Below, piece after piece: positions 24,205 to 32,192 of a DNA stretch of 64,000 nucleotides. The translations under genes and the position numbers were made by a program. Origin of the DNA: Glycomyces terrestris (lineage in GTDB: Bacteria > Actinomycetota > Actinomycetes > Mycobacteriales > Micromonosporaceae); assembly GCF_003933745.1 (NCBI RefSeq), contig NZ_RSEB01000005.1:312475-376474 (forward strand). The letters are read 5' to 3'. The first letter of the stretch is position 1. Each line of letters opens with the position of its first letter. The notes under the pieces were generated by a model that saw nothing but the letters and a program-made list of their open reading frames with translations, was not told the origin of the DNA and did not search any database.

Positions 24205-25101
24205 TTGATCCTCGTGGCAGGCGAGAACGTCATCGACCTCGTGCCCGCACCCGGAGGACAGCTCCGGCCCACCTGCGGCGGCGGCCCCGCCAACACCGCC
24301 GTCGCCCTCGCCAGGCGCGGCATCCCCACCGCGCTCGTCGGCTCGGTCGGCGGCGACCACTTCGGCCGCCGCGTCTGGCGCCGCCACATCTCCGCCGGCG
24401 TGCGCCGCGACTGGCTCCAGCGCACCGACCTGCCCTCGACGCTCGGCCTCGCCGTCGTCAACGGCGACGGCACCGCCCACTACGACTACTGGACCACCGG
24501 CACCGCCGACTTCGCGTGGGAGGGCCGGCCCCTCCCCAAAGCCGACCCCGGCAGCGTCGACCTCGTCCACTTCGGGTCCCTCGCGGCCTACCTCGAGCCC
24601 TCCGCGCGCGCCATCGAGCACTGGGTCAACCGCGCCCGCGGGTCCGTCCCCGTCACCTTCGACCCGAACATCCGCCTCAGCGCCATGGGCGAGGCCGCGA
24701 AGGTCCGCGAGCGCACCGAGCGCCTCGTGGGCCTTTCGACCCTCGTGCGCGTCTCCGAGCGCGACCTCGCCCAGCTCTACCCCGAAACGCCCGTCGACCG
24801 CGTCGCCCGCGAATGGCTCGGCCTCGGGCCCGAACTCGTCGTCGTCACCCTCGGCGACGCCGGGTCGGTCGCGTTCCACCGCAACCACGTCACCGAGGCG
24901 ACCGCGCCGCCCGTGGACGTCGTCGACGCGATCGGCGCCGGCGACGCGTTCACCTCCGGGCTCCTCGGCTGGCTCACCTCCGCGGGCTGGATGCGCCTCG
25001 ACCGGCTCCCGTCCTGGGGCAACCCGACCGTGGTCGCCGCGGCCCTGCGGTACGCGTCCCAGATCGCCGCGCAGGCGTGCACCGTCCCCGGAGCGCCCTG
25101 A
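24205..25101 (+). CDS. PfkB-family carbohydrate kinase (fructokinase-like)
   Basis: The 298-residue ribokinase-fold kinase has the N-terminal signature GENVIDLVP with GGGPANTAVALARRG, and the C-terminal DAIGAGDAFTSGLLGWL that holds the catalytic Asp and anion hole. It probably phosphorylates fructose or a related sugar, but the exact substrate is not fixed. The TTG at 24205 is the best start: GGAAGGAG (24191-24198) lies 6 nt before it. The next gene, egtD, has its own leaderless promoter, so the kinase seems to be transcribed alone. Confidence 0.88.
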   Translation: MILVAGENVIDLVPAPGGQLRPTCGGGPANTAVALARRGIPTALVGSVGGDHFGRRVWRRHISAGVRRDWLQRTDLPSTLGLAVVNGDGTAHYDYWTTGTADFAWEGRPLPKADPGSVDLVHFGSLAAYLEPSARAIEHWVNRARGSVPVTFDPNIRLSAMGEAAKVRERTERLVGLSTLVRVSERDLAQLYPETPVDRVAREWLGLGPELVVVTLGDAGSVAFHRNHVTEATAPPVDVVDAIGAGDAFTSGLLGWLTSAGWMRLDRLPSWGNPTVVAAALRYASQIAAQACTVPGAP

Positions 25102-25154
25102 CGCGGCTCGTTCACTCCGCCGCAACTCGGACAATCGCGGACTAGAATCGTCTT

Positions 25155-26135
25155 GTGCCTCAACCGGAACTGCGGATCTGCCTCGCGGACGACGATCTCG
25201 ACGCGAGCCTCCGCCTCGACGCGCGGCGCGGCCTGACCTCGCGCCCCAAGCACCTCCCGATGCGCCTCCACTACGACGGCCGCGGCTCCGGCCTCTTCGG
25301 GAAGCTCACGGAGCAGCCCGAGTACTACCAGACCCGCAGCGAGCGCGCGATCCTGCGCGACCGCGCCCGCGAGATCGCCGCCGCGCTCGGCGCCGAGCCG
25401 GTCTCGGTGATCGAGCTCGGCGCCGGCCGGGCCGAGAAGATCCGGCCCGTGCTCGACGCGCTCGCCGCCGCCGGGCGCCTGGACGCGTTCTGGCCCTTCG
25501 ACGTCGCCGAGGGCGAGGTGCGGGACGTGCTGGCGGAGCTCGCCACCGCGTACCCGGACGCGCACCTCGGGGGGATCGTCGGGGACTTCACCCGGCACCT
25601 CGCGCACCTGCCCGACCACCGCGACACGCGCCTCGTCGCGTTCCTCGGCGGGACCTTCGGGAACCTCCCCGGGCCCGAGCGGGCGCGGTTCCTGCTCGAC
25701 CTGCGCGAGGCCCTGCGCCCGGGCGACCGGTTCCTGCTCGGCGCCGACCTCGTCAAGGACCCGCGGGTGATCCTGGCGGCGTACAACGACGCGGCAGGGG
25801 TGACCGCCGAGTTCAACCGGAACGTGCTGCACGTGCTCAACCACCGCCTCGACGCCGACTTCGAGCCCGGGAACTTCGAGCACGTCGTCACCTGGGACGC
25901 CCCGGCGGCCACCGTCGACATGCGGCTGCGCGCGATGAAGCCGATGGAGGTCGACGTCGCCGGGCTCGGCCTGGAGGTGCGGTTCGCGGTGGGCGAGGAG
26001 ATCCACACCGGCATCTCCGTCAAGTTCCGGCCGGCCGAGCTCGAGGAGGACCTGCGCACGGCCGGGTTCGCGCCGTCGGCGTCGTGGACGGACGCGCGGG
26101 CGAACATGGGCGTGTTCCTCGCCGAAGCGGTCTAA
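25155..26135 (+). CDS. egtD: L-histidine N-alpha-methyltransferase EgtD
   Basis: The 326-residue SAM enzyme trimethylates histidine to hercynine, the first step of ergothioneine synthesis. Family features are LHYDGRGSGLFGKLTEQPEYYQTRSE, the SAM-binding VIELGAGRAEKIRPVL, and FLGGTFGNLPGPER. TAGAAT (25143-25148) ends 6 nt before GTG 25155, giving a leaderless start. The other ergothioneine genes (egtA, egtB, egtC, egtE) are not in this window, so EgtD is either unlinked from them or works alone. The next gene encodes a phosphatase. Confidence 0.94.
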   Translation: MPQPELRICLADDDLDASLRLDARRGLTSRPKHLPMRLHYDGRGSGLFGKLTEQPEYYQTRSERAILRDRAREIAAALGAEPVSVIELGAGRAEKIRPVLDALAAAGRLDAFWPFDVAEGEVRDVLAELATAYPDAHLGGIVGDFTRHLAHLPDHRDTRLVAFLGGTFGNLPGPERARFLLDLREALRPGDRFLLGADLVKDPRVILAAYNDAAGVTAEFNRNVLHVLNHRLDADFEPGNFEHVVTWDAPAATVDMRLRAMKPMEVDVAGLGLEVRFAVGEEIHTGISVKFRPAELEEDLRTAGFAPSASWTDARANMGVFLAEAV

Positions 26136-26174
26136 CGCGGGTGCCGGTCGCGTCCGCGGTTTAGGCTGGCGGGC

Positions 26175-26765
26175 ATGGGAGAGATCGTGCTCATCCGCCA
26201 CGGCGAGACGACCTGGTCGGCCTCGGGCCGCCACACCTCGGTCACCGACCTCGAACTCACCGACAACGGTGTGGCGCAAGCGAAAGCGCTGGGACCGCTG
26301 CTGGCGGGCCGCCGCTTCGCGGCGGTGTGGTCGAGTCCGCGCAAGCGCGCCCTGGTCACCGCCGGCCTCGCCGGGCTCGAGGTCTCGGCCGTGGTCCCCG
26401 AGCTGGCCGAGTGGGCGTACGGCGACTTCGAGGGCCTCACCAGCGAGGAGATCCAGGCCGACGACCCCGAGTGGACACTGTGGACGCACGGTGGGCGGGG
26501 CGAGGGCGGCGAGCGCCCCGAGGCGGTCGCGGAGCGCCTCGACCGGGCCCTCGCCGCGGCCGAGCCGCTGCTCGACGGCGGCGACGTCGCGTTCATCGCC
26601 CACGGGCACAGCCTCCGCGTCGCCGCCGCCCGCTGGCTCGGCCGCCCCGCGCGCGACGGCCGCGACTTCCGCATCGACACCGCGTCCATCGGCGCGCTCG
26701 GCTACGAGCACGGCGGCCACGCGATCAGCATGTGGAACCTGACGGCGGCGATGGCGGCGGGCTGA
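26175..26765 (+). CDS. Histidine phosphatase family protein (phosphoglycerate-mutase-like)
   Basis: The 196-residue product has the RHG catalytic motif at the N-terminus (VLIRHGETTWSASGRH), a second conserved segment WSSPRKRALVTAGLA, and the distal His in VAFIAHGHSLRVAAARWL. Such enzymes remove phosphate from small metabolites through a phosphohistidine. The substrate is unknown. TAGGCT (26162-26167) ends 7 nt before the ATG, so the gene is probably leaderless and independent of egtD. Confidence 0.9.
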   Translation: MGEIVLIRHGETTWSASGRHTSVTDLELTDNGVAQAKALGPLLAGRRFAAVWSSPRKRALVTAGLAGLEVSAVVPELAEWAYGDFEGLTSEEIQADDPEWTLWTHGGRGEGGERPEAVAERLDRALAAAEPLLDGGDVAFIAHGHSLRVAAARWLGRPARDGRDFRIDTASIGALGYEHGGHAISMWNLTAAMAAG

Positions 26766-26824
26766 CCGCCGCGGCGGCAGCGCCGGCCCCGCGGGGCGCG
26801 CGGGTCTGGTAGCGTTCCGGACCC

Positions 26825-27529
26825 ATGAGCCCTCCCCTCCTCCTGCTGCGCTCCCAGGTCGCCCGCGTGCGGGCCCGCACCTGGCTGCTGGCGTTCGCGG
26901 TCGTCCTCGCCGTCGAGCTGGCCGCGGTCGCGCTCGGCTTCGACGCGGTGCGCTGGGTCAGCAAGCCGCTCCTGACGCTGCTGCTCCTCGGCCACCTCAT
27001 CGTCTCGGTCGCGCCCGGTCAGGCGCCCGCGCGCCTGTTCGGGCTGGGCCTCCTCGTCGCGTGCGCCGCCGACACCGCGCTCCTGTTCGACGGCACCGCC
27101 GCGTTCCTGACCGGCATGGGGCTCTTCGCGGTCATGCAGGCCCTGTACATCGCCGCGTTCCTCAAGCTCGGCGCACTGCGCGCCTTCGGGCCCCGGTACC
27201 TGGTGCCCACCTGCTACCTGGCGTTCTGGGCCGGGCTCATCACCGCGCTGTGGACGCGGCTGGGCCCGCTCGCGGCGCCCGTCGCCGTCTACAGCCTGCT
27301 GCTGGTGGCGATGGCCGCGCTCGCGGCGGGACTCGGCATGGTCCGCGCGGGTCGCCTCGCCGGGATCGGCGGGGCCCTGTTCGTCGTCTCCGACCTGATC
27401 CTGGGCCTCGGGGTCGCCGGCTTCGACCTGCCCGGCGCCGACCTGGCCGTCATGTCGACGTACGGCGCGGCGCAGCTGCTCCTGGTCGTCGGCGTGCGTG
27501 GGCACCTGCGACCGCCTGCCGCGCACTAG
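26825..27529 (+). CDS. YhhN-family membrane protein (lysoplasmalogenase-like)
   Basis: The 234-residue product has about eight transmembrane helices and the YhhN features SKPLLTLLLLGHLI and GGALFVVSDLILGLGV, with acidic residues buried in helices (CAADTALLF). Family members hydrolyse the vinyl-ether bond of lysoplasmalogens, but bacterial members may act on other lipids. TAGCGT (26810-26815) ends 9 nt upstream of the ATG. The TAG stop (27527-27529) also forms the start of the -10 box of the next gene. Confidence 0.82.
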   Translation: MSPPLLLLRSQVARVRARTWLLAFAVVLAVELAAVALGFDAVRWVSKPLLTLLLLGHLIVSVAPGQAPARLFGLGLLVACAADTALLFDGTAAFLTGMGLFAVMQALYIAAFLKLGALRAFGPRYLVPTCYLAFWAGLITALWTRLGPLAAPVAVYSLLLVAMAALAAGLGMVRAGRLAGIGGALFVVSDLILGLGVAGFDLPGADLAVMSTYGAAQLLLVVGVRGHLRPPAAH

Positions 27530-27538
27530 GGTCGAGGC

Positions 27539-27778
27539 ATGAAACGCGTCCTGTGGACCCTGGCGTTCGTCGTCGGCGGGTTCTTCATCGTGCGGGCCCT
27601 CATGGAGCCCTTCGTCATCGACTTCTCCGACCCGTCGAGCTACGAGGCCGACTGGGGCGGCCCGAGCCTCGCCGGGGTGCTCCTGGTCCACATGGGCCCC
27701 GGCGTCCTCGCCGCGGCGCTGCTGGTGTGGATGGTGCGGCGGGCCGGCCGCAGGGAGGCCGGGCCCGCCGACGAGTGA
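27539..27778 (+). CDS. Small two-helix membrane protein, function unknown
   Basis: The 79-residue product has one transmembrane segment near residues 4-22, a short extracytoplasmic loop (SDPSSYEADWGGPS) and a second segment near 43-66, then a basic end. No family is recognised. The -10 hexamer TAGGGT (27527-27532) contains the stop codon of the upstream yhhN gene, and the ATG lies 6 nt on. The stop is 3 nt from the stop of the convergent HelD-like gene. Confidence 0.65.
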   Translation: MKRVLWTLAFVVGGFFIVRALMEPFVIDFSDPSSYEADWGGPSLAGVLLVHMGPGVLAAALLVWMVRRAGRREAGPADE

Positions 27779-27781
27779 GCG

Positions 27782-29923
27782 TCAGCCCAGGTCGATGCGC
27801 TTGAGCCGCTGGGTGGCGCGGGTGAGCACCACGTAGGCGACGCCGGGGCCGTGCGACTTGGCGACCGCGTCGAGGTCGACGGCGATCACCGCGTCCCACT
27901 CCAGGCCCTTGGACTCCAAGGGGCCCACCAGGGTCACGCGGCCGTCGTGGACGGCGGCCGCGAGCTCGGCGTGCCGGTCGTACGGCGCGATGACGCCGAC
28001 CGTGCCCTCCACGGACTCGAGCGCCTCGGCCACCGCGCTCGCGAGCTCCGGCAGGAGCGCCTGCGGGTCGACCGTGCGGGACTCGACGGGCACGCCGGTC
28101 TCGCGCACGGCCTCCGGGAGGTCGATGCTGCGCAGGCGCGGCTTCGCCCACTCGGCGGCGTACTCGAAGACCTCCTTGGAGTTCCGGTAGTTCTTCGTCA
28201 GGTGGAACTCGTGGAGGCGGCCGCTGGGGACGGCGCGGCGGCGGGCGTCGGCGCTCTCCTTCGGGCGCGGCCAGCTCGACTGGGCCTCGTCGCCGACGAT
28301 CGTCCACCCGGCGGCGCGGCCGCGGCGGCCGAGCATCCGCCACTGCATCGGCGAGAGGTCCTGGGCCTCGTCGACGATGACGTGCGCGTAGTCCTCGTAG
28401 AACGCGTCGCGGGCCTGGCGCTCGGGCCGGTCGTAGAAGCGGTCCTGGGCGGTCGAGACCTCCTGGATGCCGTCCCACGAGCGGATGCGGTCGCGCCCGC
28501 GCGGCTGCGGCTTGACGCCGAGGAGGAGGCGCAGCTCGTCGAGGAGCGCCACGTCCGGGATCGAGAAGTCCGCCTCGCGCAGCGACGCGGCGACCGCCTC
28601 GATGGACTCGCGCTTGAGGTGGCCCTCGGCCGCCGAGGCGAGGCGGCGCTCGTCGCCGGCCCAGCCCAGGACCTCGGCCGGGTCGAGGTCGGGCCACCAG
28701 TGGTCGAGGAACGTGAGGAACTCCCCGCGCGAGCCGACGTCCCGTGAGAACTTCGCGGGCTCGGCGTCCGGGATCACCGGCTTCACCTTGCGCCACAAGG
28801 CGACCAGGAGCGCACGGCCGGCCTCGGTCTTGGCGAGGTTGGGGCGCGGCTCCTTCTCGAACACGCGGGCGCGGGCGGCGGCGAGGTCGGCGGCGTCGAG
28901 CTTGAACACGTCGCCGCGGTAGACGATCCGCAGCTCGCTCGGGGCGTCCGGCGGGGTCTGGCGGATCAGGCGGCGCAGGATCGGGAGCATCACGGTGCCG
29001 CCCTTCACGGCCGCGACCGCGGGCCGGTCCTGGCGGACCGCCTCGACGCCGGCGTACAGCTCGCCGAGCGAGTACAGGGCGGCGGTCTCCTCGCCGAGGC
29101 TGGGGAGGACGCGGCCGATGTACTTCATGAACACCGCGGAGGGGCCGACGACGAGGATGCCGGCGGCCTCGTAGCGGCTGCGGTCCTGGTACAGCAGGAA
29201 CGCGGCGCGGTGCAGGGCCACCACGGTCTTGCCGGTGCCGGGGCCGCCGGTGATGATCGTGGCGCCGCGCCCGGGCGCGCGGATCGCGGCGTCCTGCTCG
29301 GCCTGGATCGTGGCCACGATGTCGCGCATCCGGCCGGTGCGCTTGCGGCCCAGGGCGGCCATGAGCGCGCCGTCGCCGATCACGGGGAGGCGCTCGGCGG
29401 CGTCCTCGTTGAGGAGGTCGTCGCTGATCTCCTCCACGGCGCGGCCGAACGAGCGGATGACGCGGCGCCGGGCCACGTCCTGGCGGTCGACGGCGGTCGC
29501 GCGGTAGAACGGGGCGGCGGCGGGCGCGCGCCAGTCGACCAGGAGCGTGCGGTACTCCTCGTCGCGCACGCCGAGGCGTCCGATGTGGCGGACCTTGCCG
29601 TCGTCGAAGTCGAGGCGGCCGAAGACGAGGCCCTCGTGCTGGGAGTCGAGGTCGGCGATGCGGCGGGCGGCGCGGTAGACGAACACGTCGCGCTCGAACT
29701 GGGCGCCGGGCACGGTCGCGGCGAGATGGCGGTAACCGGCGTCGCGGTCGCCCACGGCGTCGGCGCGCAGCACGTCGACCCGGTCGTAGACGCGGTCGAC
29801 GAAGGCCTGCTCGATCGCGATCTCCTGCTCGGGGGTGTTCGCGGGATCGGGATCGGGCACTGCGTGGGAGGTGTCGACGTCCTCCGGCTGGCGGGCGTCG
29901 GCGGGGCCTGGTTCCTGGGACAC
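27782..29923 (-). CDS. HelD/HelR-like RNA polymerase-associated superfamily 1 ATPase
   Basis: The 713-residue product has an N-terminal helical region, then motor motifs: Walker A in GGPGTGKTVVALHRAAFLLYQ (about residue 230), Walker B in HVIVDEAQDLSPMQWRMLGRR, GWTIVGDEAQSSW, and motif VI-like GVAYVVLTRATQRLKRI. In actinobacteria HelD and HelR proteins remove RNA polymerase from DNA, and HelR can protect it from rifampicin. The N-terminus VFVYRAARRIADLDSQHEGLVFGRLDF fits this family better than UvrD. No rifamycin-associated element was seen upstream. GTG 29923 follows GCGAGGAG, and a TAGGCT lies 30 nt further up. Confidence 0.85.
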   Translation of the reverse strand: MSQEPGPADARQPEDVDTSHAVPDPDPANTPEQEIAIEQAFVDRVYDRVDVLRADAVGDRDAGYRHLAATVPGAQFERDVFVYRAARRIADLDSQHEGLVFGRLDFDDGKVRHIGRLGVRDEEYRTLLVDWRAPAAAPFYRATAVDRQDVARRRVIRSFGRAVEEISDDLLNEDAAERLPVIGDGALMAALGRKRTGRMRDIVATIQAEQDAAIRAPGRGATIITGGPGTGKTVVALHRAAFLLYQDRSRYEAAGILVVGPSAVFMKYIGRVLPSLGEETAALYSLGELYAGVEAVRQDRPAVAAVKGGTVMLPILRRLIRQTPPDAPSELRIVYRGDVFKLDAADLAAARARVFEKEPRPNLAKTEAGRALLVALWRKVKPVIPDAEPAKFSRDVGSRGEFLTFLDHWWPDLDPAEVLGWAGDERRLASAAEGHLKRESIEAVAASLREADFSIPDVALLDELRLLLGVKPQPRGRDRIRSWDGIQEVSTAQDRFYDRPERQARDAFYEDYAHVIVDEAQDLSPMQWRMLGRRGRAAGWTIVGDEAQSSWPRPKESADARRRAVPSGRLHEFHLTKNYRNSKEVFEYAAEWAKPRLRSIDLPEAVRETGVPVESRTVDPQALLPELASAVAEALESVEGTVGVIAPYDRHAELAAAVHDGRVTLVGPLESKGLEWDAVIAVDLDAVAKSHGPGVAYVVLTRATQRLKRIDLG

Positions 29924-29994
29924 GGCGCTCCTCGCTCGAATTCGGGACGCACCAGCCTAGCGCGCCCCCGCGACACCCGTCCGCCGAAGTTGGA

Positions 29995-30423
29995 CTAGGG
30001 ACGGGTGTCCCACACCCGGTACATCCAGGAGTAGTCGTCGGCGATGTCGTCGAAGCCGAACTGGCGGTACAGGCCCTGGGCGTCGCCGGTGGCGAGGAGG
30101 ACGCGCTTGAGGCCCATCCGCTCGGCGTCGGCGACGATGCGCTCCATGACGAGCTTGCTCAGGCCCCTGCCGCGGGCGGCGCGGTCGACGAAGACGTCGC
30201 TGAGCCAGGCGAAGTAGGTCCGGTCGGTGACCAGGCGCGCGAACGCGACCTGCTTCCCGGAGCCGTCGTAGACGCCGTACGGGAGCGAGTGGTCGATCGC
30301 GTGGTCCATGTCCTCGCGGGTGCGGCCCTCGGCCCAGTACGTGTCGGTCGAGATGACCCGGTGGATCCACTCGCGGTCGAGCCGGTCGGGATCGGTCGAG
30401 ATCTCGTACGCTTCGCTGCCCAT
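29995..30423 (-). CDS. GNAT-family N-acetyltransferase
   Basis: The 142-residue product has the acetyl-CoA-binding RAARGRGLSKLVMERIVADAE and the surrounding GNAT strands (FAWLSDVFVD, MGLKRVLLATGDAQGLYRQFGF). The substrate is unknown. The ATG at 30423 is preceded by GAGGAGGAG. It lies 17 nt after the DUF2306 gene and very probably shares its transcript, under the divergent MerR regulator. Confidence 0.88.
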   Translation of the reverse strand: MGSEAYEISTDPDRLDREWIHRVISTDTYWAEGRTREDMDHAIDHSLPYGVYDGSGKQVAFARLVTDRTYFAWLSDVFVDRAARGRGLSKLVMERIVADAERMGLKRVLLATGDAQGLYRQFGFDDIADDYSWMYRVWDTRP

Positions 30424-30440
30424 GCTGCTCCTCCTCGCGG

Positions 30441-31133
30441 TCAGGCCCTCGCCCCGAGCGTGCCGCGACCTGCCTTGCGCCGCAAATGGATTTCGATGAA
30501 CACGAGGTTGAGCACGATCGAGGAGACGATCGCCGCAGTGTAGGCGGTGTCGAACAGGGGCCCGAAGTCGCCGCCGTAGTAGCCGTCGAGCAGCGGCAGC
30601 TGCACGGCGATGAACAGGCCGAGGTAGACGCGCAGGTTGACGGCGGCGAACGTCGCGGCGAAGTTGCGCAGCATCCAGCGGCGGTGCGACTCGAAGTCCC
30701 GGGCGCGGACCGCGCGGTAGGCGCGCAGCGCTGAGTAGAACCAGAACACGTCGAGGAGGACGAACGTCACCAGCGCGATCGGCCCGGCCGTGGTGAGCAC
30801 CGCGACGACGATGCCGCTGAGGCTGCCGGGCAGGACGCCGGCGAGGAGGTAGACGCGGCCGAGGACGCGGTGGACCCGCGGGTGCCTGCGGCGGATCGAG
30901 CCGAAGAACTGGAAGGGCCCCACCAGGAGCGCGATCCCGGCGGTCACGGCGTGGACGATGAGGAACGGCAGGTGGAACGGCACGTCCTCGCGGATGCCGA
31001 CGCGGGATTCGACGTCGGGGACGAGGTAGGCGGGCAGGGAGTAGAGGACGATCGCGACGCTGAGGATCGCGACGACCGCGACGGCGACGCGTCCGCGGCG
31101 CGCGGGGCGCTTCGTTTCGAGGGTGGCGGTCAT
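30441..31133 (-). CDS. DUF2306 integral membrane protein
   Basis: The 230-residue product has about six hydrophobic helices. Conserved-looking histidines lie in the second (FLIVHAVTAGIALLVGPFQF), in the loop IRRRHPRVHRVLGRVYLLAG, and in SHRRWMLRNFAATFAAV, as in DUF2306 proteins. These histidines could bind metal or haem. The role is unknown. The gene heads an operon with the GNAT gene and is divergent from a MerR regulator, with a 12-bp palindrome in the gap. Confidence 0.82.
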   Translation of the reverse strand: MTATLETKRPARRGRVAVAVVAILSVAIVLYSLPAYLVPDVESRVGIREDVPFHLPFLIVHAVTAGIALLVGPFQFFGSIRRRHPRVHRVLGRVYLLAGVLPGSLSGIVVAVLTTAGPIALVTFVLLDVFWFYSALRAYRAVRARDFESHRRWMLRNFAATFAAVNLRVYLGLFIAVQLPLLDGYYGGDFGPLFDTAYTAAIVSSIVLNLVFIEIHLRRKAGRGTLGARA

Positions 31134-31158
31134 GGGGGGTGCTCCAGGTGTGAGTCAT

Positions 31159-31182
31159 ACTATCGATAGTGACGCTATCACT
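31159..31182. promoter_or_regulatory. Probable MerR operator between merR and DUF2306 genes
   Basis: ACTATCGATAGT (31159-31170) is a perfect 12-bp palindrome. It overlaps a second inverted repeat, AGTGA (31168-31172) with TCACT (31178-31182), and three TATC half-sites occur within 24 nt. The position between divergent genes suggests control of both by the adjacent MerR protein. Confidence 0.6.
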
Positions 31183-31225
31183 CTGAACGAGCCGGAGTCA
31201 ACCGCGCTTCGGGTAAGAAGGAGCC

Positions 31226-31879
31226 ATGCGAATCGGAGAGCTCAGCGCGCGGACCGGGGTGCCGGCGGCCACCATCAAGTACTACGTGCGCGAGGGCCTG
31301 CTCTCCGGCGGCGAGCGCCGCAGCCACAACCAGGTCGAGTACGGCGAGGACCACGTGCGGCGGCTGCGGCTCGTGCGGGCCATGGTCGAGGTCGGCTCGC
31401 TGCCGATCGCGAAGGTCCGGGAGGTGCTGGCCGAGATCGAGGAGCCCGACCGCGACCTCGACAGCACGCTGGGCGTCACCAGTCGGGCGCTCTCGCATCA
31501 CCGCGTGCCCGCGGAGGAGCCGGCCGAGGAGGACCTCGCACTCGCGCGCGCCATCGTGCGCCGCCGCGGCTGGGACGCCGTGCCCGCCGACCACGCCCAC
31601 ATCCGGACCCTCGCCGACGCCATCGGGCGCCTCCGCGAGCTCGGCCTGGCCGACATGGTCGACATGACCGGCGAGTACGCCCGCGCGGCCGAGATCGTCG
31701 CCGAGATCGACCTCTCCCTCCTGTCCACCCGGCGGGAGCGCGACGAGATCCTCGAGGCCATGGTCGTCGGCACGGTCCTGGGCGACGCGATGTTCGAGGC
31801 GCTGCGCCGCATCGCGCAGGTCGAGGTCTCGGCGCGGGTATACCTACGTGGACAACAGGACCCGCAGGGAAGCGAGTAA
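31226..31879 (+). CDS. MerR-family transcriptional regulator with C-terminal helical domain
   Basis: The 217-residue product has a MerR winged helix (MRIGELSARTGVPAATIKYY, then VREGLLSGG), a coiled-coil segment, and a long C-terminal helical domain (about residues 85-205) likely to sense a ligand. It resembles the TcmR-like subgroup that binds small molecules. AAGAAGGAG precedes the ATG. It is divergent from DUF2306-GNAT, its likely targets. Confidence 0.87.
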   Translation: MRIGELSARTGVPAATIKYYVREGLLSGGERRSHNQVEYGEDHVRRLRLVRAMVEVGSLPIAKVREVLAEIEEPDRDLDSTLGVTSRALSHHRVPAEEPAEEDLALARAIVRRRGWDAVPADHAHIRTLADAIGRLRELGLADMVDMTGEYARAAEIVAEIDLSLLSTRRERDEILEAMVVGTVLGDAMFEALRRIAQVEVSARVYLRGQQDPQGSE

Positions 31880-31960
31880 CACTCATCCACACAGGACCGT
31901 CTCCGGCCCTCCCCCATGCCCGTTCATGCGCGAATGGCAATGTCTGCACTTGTCGGGTTT

Positions 31961-32160
31961 TTGACTTCGCAAGTCGATTGGGTGGTTCTACGCTGATTGC
32001 ACGCCCGGAAATGGCGTGGCGGCAAGCTCCAAGCCTGCTCGACAAGAGACTTTGCCGCCATCACCAGGAGGCCGTCCGCCGAAGTGGGGTAGACGGACGG
32101 CCCGCGGCGGGGTCCCGATCACCTGGCCCGGGGCCCCGCCGCCTTTTGGCGGGGCCGGCC
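31961..32160 (+). ncRNA. Candidate structured small RNA with its own promoter and terminator
   Basis: A TACGCT -10 hexamer (31989-31994) follows TTGACT (31961-31966), though with a long 22-nt spacing and with the dyad GACTT-CGC-AAGTC between. The predicted transcript from about 32001 has three hairpins: TGGCGGCAA (32017-32025) with TTGCCGCCA (32052-32060), GGCCGTCCG (32070-32078) with CGGACGGCC (32094-32102), and a terminator-like GGCCCCGCC (32132-32140) with GGCGGGGCC (32148-32156). The sequence is not open in a gene-like way, and the next gene on either side is not co-oriented downstream, so a trans-acting RNA fits better than a leader. No known RNA family is recognised. Confidence 0.4.
32132..32156. 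terminator. Terminator hairpin near the sulfotransferase stop
   Basis: GGCCCCGCC (32132-32140) and GGCGGGGCC (32148-32156) form a 9-bp GC stem around GCCTTTT. It would end the candidate small RNA on the plus strand and may also end the sulfotransferase transcript coming from the other strand. Confidence 0.6.
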
Positions 32161-32192
32161 AGGCGACCCGAAGGTCAGGTGCCGCCGACACG

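Larger units (their letters stand above)
31880..32192. other. Gene-free region with promoter-like elements and stacked hairpins
   Basis: The 313 nt between the MerR gene and the sulfotransferase hold no convincing gene. The first 80 nt carry no clear feature. From 31961 onward the region looks like a transcription unit for a structured RNA, described in the next entry. A tiny frame, GTG-GGG-TAG at 32085 after AGGAGG, is too short to call. Confidence 0.6.

Noticed and set aside
29924-29994. A possible rifamycin-associated element before the HelD/HelR-like gene
   Set aside because: The stretch has no sequence like the inverted-repeat element known upstream of rifamycin-induced genes. Only a -10 and a ribosome site are visible.
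32085-32093. A GTG-GGG-TAG minigene after AGGAGG
   Set aside because: It is far too short to call, and the AGGAGG belongs to a hairpin stem region of the candidate small RNA.
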